Shown piece by piece: positions 1 to 10,925 of a stretch of DNA of 64,000 bases. The notes under the pieces are model-generated. The model did not search any database. It had not been told where the DNA came from and saw nothing but the letters and a program-made list of their open reading frames with translations. Made by a program: the position numbers and the translations under genes. Source of the DNA: Heterocephalus glaber (lineage: Eukaryota > Chordata > Mammalia > Rodentia > Bathyergidae); contig NW_004624732.1 in NCBI RefSeq assembly GCF_000247695.1, positions 42,990,040 through 43,054,039 of the forward strand, given 5' to 3'. Within the stretch, counting starts at the first letter, position 1, and the number at the start of each line of letters is the position of its first letter.

Positions 1-239
1 GCTACCAAACAGATATTTTCAGGTGTTCTACTTCATAGAATCCTAGAATATCCATGGCCAAAGTAAAAGATTATGTGGTACATGCTTGAAGCAAGATACA
101 GGCAGTGCCAAGGAAGTTAAACCCACAGAGAATTATTTACAAAGTCTGTAGCTTAGTCACAGACAAACATATGATGATGTGACACAGGGGATGAGAAGTA
201 GCTGATACAGTCCACCCCTTGAAATATTCAAATTTCCTT

Positions 240-1740
240 ATACTTCATGTGAATTCTAATCCACTGCCGAGTGTTCAAGATGGTGGCTGGCCTAAATCTG
301 ATCAAAAGGTCTAATTAAAAAGTTTTAGTAGAATAAAACTGTGTATTCAACCATATTTGATATTCATCATCTGTTTCCTATACCATGCATTCTGGATTTT
401 CTATAACCTCAGCCAGGAGTAAATACTCTATTGTGGTTGCCAGATTCAATCCATCAAACCTCTATATCTGAGAGGTCTGGGTCTTTGGTTTCTTGACATT
501 CCCAGGCTCTGTTTGCTGCACTTTACAGTTCACTATACTCAATCAAGCAGGGAAGCACCAAGAAACATTTCCAGGAATCACCTGAATTCCAGAATCAGTG
601 TTCTTGCTGCCATTGTACAGAAGACCCCTTGTCCTTTCATTATAAGGGCTGATCTTCAGCAAGAATGCAGTAGATATTTCATCTGCTTGGTAGTCCACAT
701 CCTGAGTCCTTAGTTACCATCCTGTAGTCATAGCTTTAAGTTCATAATACTGTTATCAATCACTTTTAAAAGTAAGAATTTTCCTCATCCTAACAACAAT
801 AATTTAATCCAATTGACTCAGAAGCATAAATGCTGTTGATGAGTTAATGTAGTGGCTACTTCTACTTCTTAATCCATAGACTCATACATTCTAGCTATTG
901 GGACCTCATGTATCATCATGTATTGATGACGTGGCATTCATAGATTTAGTGAATATATTGCATTTTTAATGTAATACCAAAAATAAGCTACTCCCTTAGT
1001 TCAGACTTTAAAATGTCATTCCATTATTCTATTAGGTTGATGGCTTCCAAGTGATGTGAATAATACAACCTACATCTCTCATATTGCATTTCTTTTTACT
1101 TCCTTGGTTTGAGGAATTCTGTGAATGACCCCATTTTGATAATCTAACATTTCTAAAGATGTGAAATGCTGAGGCATGCAGAGGCATTGCAGATGGCAAA
1201 CCTATATCTAAAGTTGGTATGAATTCCAGTGAGAATGAATTGCTGTCGCCCAAGGATGGACAGAGTCTGATGCAATCAATTTGCCATCAACCACCTGACT
1301 GGTCTTGATGGGCTCAGTATCTGCCTCTGCTGCTGGGAGACTTCAGTTGGCTGAGGTGGGAGTTATATTTTAGTGAGAAAAAGTCATGGTCAGGCCTGTA
1401 GCAAATCTCTATCCTTATGACATTCATGGTTCTATTGAGCAAATGCTACCTGGCTAAAGAGAGAACTAGAGTACTTCTATGGATTAAGTCATTAGGTGTT
1501 GTAGCTTTGTCTCTGCTGAGTATTAAGATACTAATATGAAATACAAAATTTGTGTGGTCTGTGTCCCTTCATATTCATGAGGTTTCATGGTCTGCAGTAT
1601 TTTCCACTGTACTCTCAAGTTGACCGTTTGCAATCTTACCACTTTCCTAAAGTGTTATTCTCGGGAGGGTATAGAGCACAGCTGCCATCTATATTTTTGG
1701 TGTTCATAAACATATTGAAGGTTTCATTTCTTTCTTTTTG
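240..1740 (-). mobile_element. Decayed ERVL-type pol remnant, antisense
   Basis: This stretch resembles the integrase part of ERVL (class III endogenous retrovirus) pol read on the minus strand. The clearest part is about 1030-1450, where the phrasing around a pair of conserved blocks (near 1130-1260 and 1270-1350) matches what I remember of mammalian ERVL pol. A 73-codon minus-strand frame covers 1032-1253, but no frame stays open across the region, so it codes for nothing now. On this strand the 5' side lies to the right. I see no flanking LTR within the window. Edges are approximate; 1030-1450 is better supported than the rest. An unrelated unique sequence is possible for the outer parts. 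Confidence 0.45.
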
Positions 1741-1950
1741 AGTTTGTTTCCCTTACGCAATCAAAACTGAAGTATGATGTATTCGTTCTAAACCTTCAGG
1801 GTGTTAAGACTGTTTTATCTTGTGTTGACCATGTCCTTGAATTTCTTTAACTGAACTAAAATTTACAATAAAGTTTATTACAATCTATGTTAGATTAGCT
1901 TCAGGAGCAAAAACTGATAAAAATCCAAGGGTTAAAAGTATTCCGTTATA

Positions 1951-2037
1951 GGGGCCAGGGATTTAGCTCAGTGGTTTCGCCGCCTGCTGCGCAAGCGCAA
2001 GGACCCGAGTTCGATCTCTGGTACCAAAAAATAAATG
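1951..2037 (+). mobile_element. tRNA-derived ID-like SINE
   Basis: A full-length copy of the SINE family that recurs through this window. The head is tRNA-like, with an A-box (tagctcagtgg) and a B-box (gttcgatc), and it ends in a short A-rich tail. Imperfect 13-bp target-site duplications flank it at 1938-1950 and 2038-2050 (two mismatches), as expected for L1-driven insertion. The polymerase III promoter boxes look intact, but it lacks the acceptor stem and other features of a real tRNA gene. Confidence 0.9.
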
Positions 2038-2050
2038 GTATTCAGTTACA

Positions 2051-4078
2051 TAAACTCTAGGTGTTGATACTCTTTCGTTCTTAAAAACTATGTATTCAGT
2101 TAAAAGTTTTTCAGAGTACTGACCAGAGCTCCAGATTTTTGGGAGACTCAGCCAAAAAACCAAATATCTCTAGGATTTTGTTTTGCTGTATTTCAGTGCA
2201 TAGACCCTGGATCAATCAAAATCATTAAGTTATGCTGTGGGCACAAATTTCTGTTCTTCAATTCCACACTGTCTTCACTCTGGGTCCCAAGTTGATAGAA
2301 GAGCCTCTATCTGGAATAGATATGAAAAGCAGCACACTGGTCTTTAATGCCCCTACCCGGAAGTGACATATGCCATTTCTTTTCCATTTCATGAGACTAA
2401 GGGAATCACAGCGCCAACAGAGCACAGATGCATAATCCTCCCATATGTAGAAGCACTGCATGGAAAAGCACTACAAGTTCTTACCATGCATAGTCATAGA
2501 ACTTACCACCATCCCTACACAACTAGTTACTCAAATCACCTGCTCTGTCAAACTGAAGGGATGATGATATGATTTCTGCTGTTGTTTAAATAGAGTAAAC
2601 TTTCATTGCAGCATTCTAGAGATAAAAGCACATTTAACATAATTTATTATGTACTTGTAATTGATGGTAACATAGTGATTCATTTAAAAGAATCATTCAG
2701 CTCCTTTGATAAACACTCCTGAGTGTAAATCGAGAGTTCAAGTTATTCAACAACATATGTCAACCTGTATACCAATTCATATCTATTTTAAAATTAGTTC
2801 AGAAGTGTTGGAAGTATGGAAAATTTGCATCGATAATTATTTAAGTCCAAGGTAGATGTATGAATCATAGGAGATGAAGGTCAAAGAATTCGGGGTGATA
2901 TATGTGCTTTCAGAAGGCAACAAAAATGAAGCAAGAGTGGCGAAGTATTTGTATTCAGTATTTGAACTATGTTAATAGGCTTATTCCTTTTACCAATTGT
3001 AAATGAATATACGTCCTACATCATCGAATAAGTTTTTGTTCTATTAACAGATATTTTTTACATAACATGTTTAAAGATAAAGTGTATAAATATTGTACCT
3101 AATATTATTGGACTGTCGGGAAATGTTCTGCTAAGAAAATATACTGTAAAATGTCTTTGTTGTTGAAATAATCACTTTCTGGAATGTAAATATCTGGCAC
3201 AGGAAATTATTTTTCTATCGTGATTTATGAAATATACCTGTTTGTGGTGTTTACTAAAGACACAATTTTAGATGGGATGAAAGAAGAAATAGAGGTTATT
3301 ATTGTAAGTTGCTGAATAGCAAAAAGAACACATTTTGATTGGGAAAAAATTATGTATATTTTCAGAATGAGGCATATATCTAATTTTTGATGCTCTAGAT
3401 TTGTTAAACATGTAAGAACTACTTTAATTTTAGCAAAAGTTCTAATTAATGCCAATGAAAAATAACTGCAATTCAACTCTATGTAACTATCATGGCAAAC
3501 TAATTTTACAGCATAGAGTTGGTTTTATTTTTTCTTTTTGAAGACATGGTTTCTAAATCTTTTTTTTCTAATGTAGGCCACATTGGCTTAAAACCATCAA
3601 ACAAAAAGACCCTCAAACTCACAGTAAACCAAGTTGCAATTAGCTACCACTCCTGGGAAATATTCTCATACATGCTGGCTCTTGAAAAATTTACACCTTC
3701 TGAGGAAAGGCAGGAAAATTCAGTCAGACAATTGAACTGACTGAAACACCCAAGAATATAAAAACAAATTAGTTTTAAGTTAGAAAATAGTGGCAAATAG
3801 TTGTGTGTGTGGCTGTGAATTGGAGTAGAAGAAGTAAGACTTTTTGTACTTTGTATAAATCATTGTTTTTTTTTATTAAAACAAATGTACTACAAGTCAG
3901 TTAAGAATTTTAAGTAATCACTTGTGAAAGAAATTTCATGTTAGAGTTGAAAGTGTGGTTAATTAAATAACCTGTAAAATAATAATAAAATAGAATTTGT
4001 TATTAATGTTTTTCCATAAATTTAATGATTGTTAAATCTATGGAGGAATATATATTAGACAATGAAGTTGATAAAGGT
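2051..4078. other. Unassigned AT-rich stretch
   Basis: No gene, RNA or recognisable repeat is visible. Short open frames occur on both strands (the longest is about 80 codons, 3225-3476 minus) but show no family resemblance and no splice-site context I would trust. Between 2840 and 3230 the sequence is very AT-rich. Confidence 0.5.
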
Positions 4079-4090
4079 AAAATAGGGATA

Positions 4091-4180
4091 CTTTTTTTTT
4101 TTTTTTGGTATTGGAAATCAAACATGGGACCTTGAGCTTGAGCTTGTGAGGCAGCACCTCTGTGTAAATCCCCAGCCCTT
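4091..4180 (-). mobile_element. tRNA-derived ID-like SINE
   Basis: A reverse-strand copy: it opens with a T run (the A-tail read backwards) and ends with the complement of the SINE head. It is more diverged than most copies and carries a small duplication of gagctt near 4134-4145. Near-identical 12-bp target-site duplications (aaaataggg-a/t-ta) lie at 4079-4090 and 4181-4192. Confidence 0.85.
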
Positions 4181-4192
4181 AAAATAGGGTTA

Positions 4193-4801
4193 TCTTACTG
4201 TCACAGAATATAGATGATACTAGGATAGAATAAATATTTGGATTAAGATTAAAATAGAAGAAATTGGCATTTATCACAGTAAATTAGTGTCAACTCATTG
4301 CATTTGTTAAAAGAAAATTATCCAGTGCAACAAAAAAGGAATATCCTGCTGTATATGCCCTTCTAACTAAGTATATTCCAAAATGAAATTAGAACATCTT
4401 AGTTTCTCCAAAAAATTTGATAAGGCTTCTTGTTTTCAAGTTTGTGTATTTGGTATATTTTGTTCAGCAAGGAAAAATACTATGGTTTACATGTTTTCTA
4501 TGCCAAATACCCCTATACAAACATCCTTAACTATTATATGTGTTTATTATGTTGAAATGCTCTAATTTATATAGAAATTAAAAACTCATCCCAAATTTTC
4601 CATTTAAAAATACTTGAGAGTAAAAAGCTCTGAAAATCTAGAGAAAGGTTGGATATAAAGATGTGGATTTAAGGATCTTCAAACTTTAGATTGCGTTTAG
4701 CACATGAGATTGAACTTTTTTCCACTAAAGCTGTACTTTTTGTCATATTTTAAAGCAGTGCAGCTTTCACAAGTCATGATTCTTACAATCGACCTAAATC
4801 C
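4193..4801. other. Unassigned sequence
   Basis: AT-rich, with no recognisable gene or repeat. A 60-codon plus-strand frame at 4383-4565 is within chance expectation. Confidence 0.5.
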
Positions 4802-4813
4802 AATTCCTAAATT

Positions 4814-4917
4814 GTATTTAATTTTATTTATTTATTTTTTGTGGTATGGGGGATTGAACTCAGGACCTTGTGCTTGGGAGGCAGGCAGGGTGCCACTGAG
4901 CTAAATCCCCAGCCCAG
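4814..4917 (-). mobile_element. tRNA-derived ID-like SINE with TTTA-repeat tail
   Basis: A reverse copy of the same SINE. The tail, seen as T-rich sequence at about 4818-4840, has become a run of tttatttattta. Target-site duplications of 12 bp with one mismatch (aattcctaaatt / aattcttaaatt) lie at 4802-4813 and 4918-4929. The 66-codon frame at 4704-4904 runs through this SINE and is not a gene. Confidence 0.87.
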
Positions 4918-4929
4918 AATTCTTAAATT

Positions 4930-5444
4930 TTATCATGACAATAATTTTATTTTCTAACAATGCACCTTTTCAGCTGATGACTGAAATTGTTGATCTTTGA
5001 ATTAATATTTCCTTAGTTTATCATCCTTTATTAATAAAACAAAGAATGAATTTGCATTCACCAATCATATTTAGACCATTTTCTCTGAAGGTGAATAACA
5101 AAATAACCCTGAATTCTAAAACTCTTGCTTGGTTATTTAGATACATCTTCTGGCTGGAATGAATGTTCTAAATCTCTTCCTGTAATTATAAACCTGTTTA
5201 TAAACCTGTTTTTTTTAAAAGTCAAGATATTTTAAAAATATGTATCAATTTTGTTACTTCCTTGATCACATTGAGAAACTCAAAAGGAAAACTATTCAAA
5301 GCACAGTCATTCACAGTGAATGGCACAATATATTCTGAATGCCTGGTAACAGTCCTTGCTGATGAATCTACTTGTTAATTGATAAGAGTATATACCTCAT
5401 TAAATGCAAGTATCAATCCATTTTTTAAATTCCACAGTCAGATA
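4930..5444. other. Unassigned sequence
   Basis: AT-rich; nothing recognised. Confidence 0.5.
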
Positions 5445-5454
5445 TAAGTATTCC

Positions 5455-5543
5455 TTTTTTTTTTTTTGGTACCGGGGATTGAACTCAGGACCTTGCGCTT
5501 GCAAGGCAGTCACTGGAACCATTGAGCTAAATCCCCCGCCCTG
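5455..5543 (-). mobile_element. tRNA-derived ID-like SINE
   Basis: A reverse copy with a clean T run at the left, then the complement of the B-box and A-box regions. Short target-site duplications (taagtattcc / taagtatttc, one mismatch) sit at 5445-5454 and 5544-5553. Open frames seen on both strands here are SINE-derived. It is the third SINE in this orientation within about 1.5 kb. Confidence 0.87.
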
Positions 5544-5807
5544 TAAGTATTTCATTAATTTTTGCTCAAAATATTGCAATGCACAAGTTTTCAGCCTTAC
5601 ATAGACACTTGTTTTGTGTGAGATGTGATTTTTTTCCATTTACATATTAAAATTAAGTTCCCGTTTTGAGATCAGTACCTTTTCACCTGTATTGCTTATT
5701 TTTGAAAGAACTTCAATATTTTTTAGCATTTAGTGATTTGATGCATTGGTGATATTTCATTTGTTCATAGTTTACTTTGGTATATAGCATGAAGTGATTT
5801 GCATAGT

Positions 5808-5890
5808 CCTAGCGGCGGTGAACCTGTGGCACATGAGCCATAATGGGCTGTTGGTACCATTGAAAGCTCTAAAAGGTTTGCCATCATTGG
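5808..5890. mobile_element. Possible short hAT-type non-autonomous element
   Basis: About 80 bp whose ends look like related inverted repeats: the left end (tagcggcggtgaacct, about 5810-5825) and the reverse complement of the right end (about 5874-5890) agree at roughly 9 of 16 positions, and every mismatch is a transition. The middle (ctgtggcac, gccat) also recalls hAT/Charlie-type mini-elements of mammals. I could not find a convincing 8-bp target duplication, so this is tentative. Confidence 0.35.
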
Positions 5891-5891
5891 A

Positions 5892-6442
5892 CCAGACCAC
5901 TCAGAACCATTGTTGACTAATGCATTGCTTCTCTATGGTTTTATGATGCTTATTGTTTAAACCATATATTATCTTCCTTTTTAAGGAACTACTTCAGAGA
6001 TATTTATAATAACTGTTCACATTGAATCCAATATTATCATTTTAGTTATTCTAAGCACATAATTACTAGAAATTCAAGGCATCTAGTCAGCTTCTCCTTT
6101 TCAGAATCATCTTAATATTTCTTTATTTTCTTCAGAATATTTGTACTGCACAGTACAGAAACAGCCTGAATTTAGTCTTTGTAAGTAAACTGTCTTACAT
6201 CTATAGCTATAAATTTATTCATGAAAAATTTAAAAATCGCATTAGTTTTTCATGAATTTATCAGACATTTTCAAAGTATTTTACTATATGTTTAAAATAT
6301 CTGTGCTCATACATAATTTTTATGAATGTTCATGTCATCAATAATCACTCTAAATATATTTTCATCTTCAGAAAACCCAATGTTCTGTAAAGTCGCCCCT
6401 CCATATTTTTCACATATGGGATTTTTATCTTAGATTTTTAAA
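5892..6442. other. Unassigned sequence
   Basis: AT-rich; no gene or repeat recognised. Confidence 0.5.
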
Positions 6443-6668
6443 AAATTTATTGAGTTTATTGGTCTATTTTAGGTATACATTATGATCACATTCATCATTG
6501 GAAATTTGTACCTGTACATGATATATCTTGGTTCTTATTTTTTTTTCTATATCCCTGTCTTCCCTTCAACCCCTCCAACCTCCCTATATACATAAACTTT
6601 GTTTCACTTTTTTTCCTCCTTTTCTTCAATTTTTTTCCTTTCCCTTCTTTCCTTCCCCCCCATAAAAA
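6443..6668 (-). mobile_element. LINE-1 3' UTR fragment
   Basis: Reads, on the minus strand, as a purine-rich L1 3' UTR ending in the same tail block found in three other copies in this window (near 17060-17095, 54180-54210 and 62060-62130): an ...atgaatgt... block followed by ...acctaaaat...accaataaa... The pyrimidine-rich plus strand (about 6590-6660) is the complement of the polypurine tract. Heavily 5' truncated and diverged; no ORF2 sequence is present. The 61-codon minus-strand Lys-rich frame at 6495-6680 is a product of the polypurine tract, not a gene. Confidence 0.8.
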
Positions 6669-9600
6669 TTTTAATTTCACTAGTCTGTGTAGATTTTCCC
6701 TTTATTATTTCTTTACTTTTCTCAGCCATATACTTATTTCATTCTATATTAGTCCTTAAAATTTTTGTTACTGTATAAATTCCAATTTACCGTTTACAGA
6801 TAAGCCTACACAGGTACTATGAAATTTCCTGTGATAAATCTTACCTTCCACCTCCCACGGATATAATTAAGAATTTCTTCTCTTCATAAAACTTGTAAAA
6901 CCTTTGTATAGTATCTGGATTGTGACGTGTTTCTTATCAGCTTTAATACCTTCAATTCCACTTGAGTGTTAAAAACTCACTCTCATCTTAAAGTTGAAGC
7001 AAAATCTACATGTCAAATATCCTTTGTATTTTATGTTACACTCATTACAAAGAGATGGATTTATTTCAAAAATTTAATTTAAATTATTTGAATTTCAGTT
7101 TGTGGATTTTCAGTTTGTAGATTCTTTTTTTTACTCAAACATGGGCACGAATCCATAATTTCGTAGAAAAATTAGCTGCTTATTATATTCTTTTTAATCT
7201 CTAGTCATTGTTGATTTTGTGCATCAAGTCCATCTTGTTTAATTGTTCTTCTGATAGACTTGTTGCCTCTTCCAAAGATAGTGGAAGAGATGGTTTGGGA
7301 TGGGACTGTGACAAATCCTGTGCTGCTACCAGCAGCTCTGTCCAAGGTGACAATAACTGAGCACTCCTGTGAGCAGTACCTGCCAAGCATTTTAGGAAGG
7401 AGGAGTTAGGAGGGGGTTTCTTAATATTCATTTTTTTCTTGCAGTTATTGTGTTTAAAGGGCATAGGAACATGCGAGCTGCTAATCTCAATCCACATGAT
7501 CTGTAATGTCTGTAGGGGTATCCATCTTCAAGAGAGTCACTGACAAATATTGCCAGTCTGGAATGCTCCTTGGCCTTAATCTCTTACGATTTTCATGAGT
7601 GTTCCATTCAAATGTATTAACTAAACACATATTTTACCACCAGATAAATGCAGATTTCTGCTTATAATAGGCAATGTGTGTAGACTTTGTCTTTGCATTT
7701 AAACACTGTTACATAAAATGGAATTTTTTCTTGTGTTTTTGCATTGTAATTTCAATGTCTCACAATAGAAAGATAATGATATCAGTGTTCAGTGTTTTAT
7801 TTCTTATGCTCAAGTACTCTATAGATTTTTAACAATGTATCATTTCATTGTTTTTATATGACTTTCAGTACTTTTTAAATTAAAGATTTGGATAAATAAA
7901 TTATGTACACTGCTCTGCATATACAATCACACTATTTCTATTTGTAGATTCTGCATTAATTTTAAAAATGCCTGACATTCTTAAATTATTGTATCCAAAA
8001 AAAAAGAATTAAGGTGATACTTTAAGTAAAATAAATGATAAAACAGATTAAAATAATATACCAATCTCTAACACTATCTAGTGTATACTTCTAAATAGTT
8101 TGATGATGTTTGACAGTAATTACTGCAATAACTGCTTTACTTTTTAGTAGCAGATGATCATAGTAACTCCAATTCTTATTAATAAATATATGAAAGAGCC
8201 ATTTTCTAATTAGATAAAATATATCACAATCTAAAAATCACAATGCATATTGTTAAGATGTATATTATATGACATTTTTCAAACAATTAAATATTTTAAA
8301 ATTTAAATATTTTATTCATATAATTTTTAAGCAACTTATTTTAAATGTTAATCATTTGAAATATTTAATTTCTGTACTTTATTCCTATAAAGCTTAATCT
8401 AGTTAGTTTTCTATTTATTACTAATCTTTATCATAATAATTCACCAAATTTAAAATGAAGTCTAGCTCAAACGTTCAATATTTTTACCAAATAAATATAT
8501 TTTGTACCTTTTTCTAGAATGCCAACAGTTCTACCACATTGTTATTGACAAATAACCTTTATTACAAATTAGCTTTGCAGAAAAGTAGAGCTTTTCCCCC
8601 CATTCACTCACCATCCATTTAATTGTGGTCACTCTTCAGCCTCAGAATTTTAAGTAAAATGTCCTGTGCATCTTTTTTTTTTAACCTCTATCAGTTAGAT
8701 ACTTTACCTAATTAAGTACTCTGTGGTTTAAACATAAATAAATTATGCAACATGCATACAACTTTTCAGTCTACATGAAAAGTGGCAAATACACATCTCT
8801 ACTACTTGTTATCTCTGAATAAGTTGACTTATCTGAGTTCTGGTTGGCTTCAAAGTCCAGAATTTTAGAAGTACAAAGCTATCTTTTATAACTAGTTTGT
8901 TTCCACAGAGGAAAAATAGAATCCAAAGTACTCCATTAATTTTCATTGTTGCATTAGAACTAGCTTTTCTCTGGTCTTCTCATCTGTACTTCATTAAATC
9001 ACATTCTGTGGTATAATGTTGCAAGTTTAGAAATGCAGGAACAGTTCAAGAAATTGATTCTATTTGTTCTTTCTGTTCAATAGACCTTTGATCTGAAATG
9101 TTCAACGGTGCCTGGCTGTTCCATGCAAGCCACTTTTAAACCATTGTTCGCATTGTAATAGCCTTGTTATCAGGTTGTATGAATTAATTTCATCACATTA
9201 GGAGGAGAAAGTTATATTCACACAGCACAGACTAGTAACTGTCTCCTGTACTGGCCAATTGATTGGGTAATCAGACGACACACCACGTTTATAATGCAGT
9301 TGTTTTGCAAGGTGGTCTTAATTTCAGAATTTCATAATGACAATAATAAATTTTAATTTCCCCAGGATACCTTGTCTAACAGGCTTTGACAAGTTAACAA
9401 TATATAACTAAAGAAACTATCACTACAAACCGGGCCACCACTCTTGGTAAAATTCCTAAATCAAGAAGAAAACACGGAAGAAATCCTTTGTTATAATAAA
9501 ACAACCACCCACAAACAAAAGCAGAAACCACACACAAACTAAACAGACTGAATCTCTGGAAGGTGGGGAGAGAAATTCAAATGAAATGTGGTTCTTTAGG

Positions 9601-10789
9601 CCATGTACTGTCAAACCTTGGGCAGACAGTAGCTTCTGACTTCTCTAAGCAGAAAAGTCAATCACAGCGACTCCACACGGTGGCCTCACCCCACTGAGCT
9701 ACTGACATAAGGAAGGGAATTAATTGGGAAGAGGATGCAATAGCATGTTATGTTGATGTCTATATTACACATTGTTGATTACAGTGATGGCGAGATGCAG
9801 TTAGACAATGGATTTGAAGGCGGTAATTTATAAACTGTTCAAATCAACATATTAACAAAATAATTATTTGATAAGCAGAAATCATTTCTCTGCTTGGCTA
9901 CGTTTGCAAATGTGAAAAAAATCAGTCCCATTTATTTATTTATTTACCTATTTACTTCAGAAGATCCAATGTGTAAATTTTTCCTAAAGTAAACTATAAC
10001 CAAATCAGTGCTGAGATGCTCTTATTTAAGAAACTTTGCCAGACTTCTCTTCTATGATGATGTAGTTCTTTGGACCACTTAGCCTCTGGTACAATTATTT
10101 GTTTCTGTTCATCCTTTTTATGATAATGAATGACTTTTAAATGACTGATTATTCTTTCTACAACAGTGTTTACTTGCAGTTTGACTTCCTAGGGGTGAAA
10201 CACATCCCTTTCAGGAATACTATCACACTTCTTTCCATGAAGTTCTTCCAAAAAAACTTCCTTGCTCGATTCTCATAGCTAGAATAATTTTTTCCACCTC
10301 TACTATTTTTCAGACCATCTGACCCTAGAAGTTTGTGTGAAAATTAAATGTGACAATTTAGGCTGAGTGGCCTTCTTACCACAAACACTTAACATTAACT
10401 ATATTTATGGAGACCTTTTATTCAACTTACTTTTATTCACCTTGGTAAAGTATCATCCTTTCTCACACACTCTTGTGAAAGCTCAGCACTCTGTTGAATA
10501 TTATCAGTTCTAGTCCACTTAGCCTACTCAGCAAATTTATAGCTTGGTCTAATTTCTAGTTTAAAATGAGAACATGTTTTTACAGAAGGGTTAGTTCCCT
10601 AGCTCATTTTCATGCATCTCTTACGACAAGACTAGGATTTAAACACAGTCCAGTTTCCTCTACTGCCTGCATTGCTACCACTTATTTAAATTTGCCCCTG
10701 GATGACAGCTTTGTTGTTTTTGTGAATTATTTTAATACAATTAATCCTTTTTGTTACACACTTTTTCTCAATAATTTGGCATTTCATGT
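6669..10789. other. Long unassigned AT-rich stretch
   Basis: No convincing gene or repeat in 4.1 kb. Part of it (about 8200-8530) is extremely AT-rich. Two sub-regions are less bland: 7200-7560 has two overlapping minus-strand open frames (98 and 61 codons), and 9060-9310 is more balanced in composition. Both are discussed as findings. Confidence 0.5.
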
Positions 10790-10925
10790 GTATTTTCCAT
10801 ATGCCTATGTGTTATCTCTGTCATTACATTTTGTACTTTTGCAATGCAAGGGCCACAACTTCTTGTTCTTGAATCTCTTTCAGTGCCCGGACCAGTGTCT
10901 GGAATACTGATTTTCAGTATTGTGT
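10790..10925 (+). repeat. Possible L2-like 3' fragment
   Basis: The order of short blocks (a gcaagggccacaa-type stretch followed by a tgcccggaccagtgtctggaa-type stretch) recalls the 3' part of L2 LINEs, which is common in mammalian intergenic DNA. Very diverged. The 114-codon frame at 10566-10910 overlaps this and shows no protein family. Confidence 0.35.

Noticed and set aside
1951..2037. A tRNA gene (A-box and B-box present)
   Set aside because: No acceptor-stem pairing; A-tail and target duplications show a SINE. The same applies to the other tRNA-like copies.
10566..10910. 114-codon plus-strand gene candidate
   Set aside because: No family resemblance; overlaps an L2-like repeat; no supporting signals.
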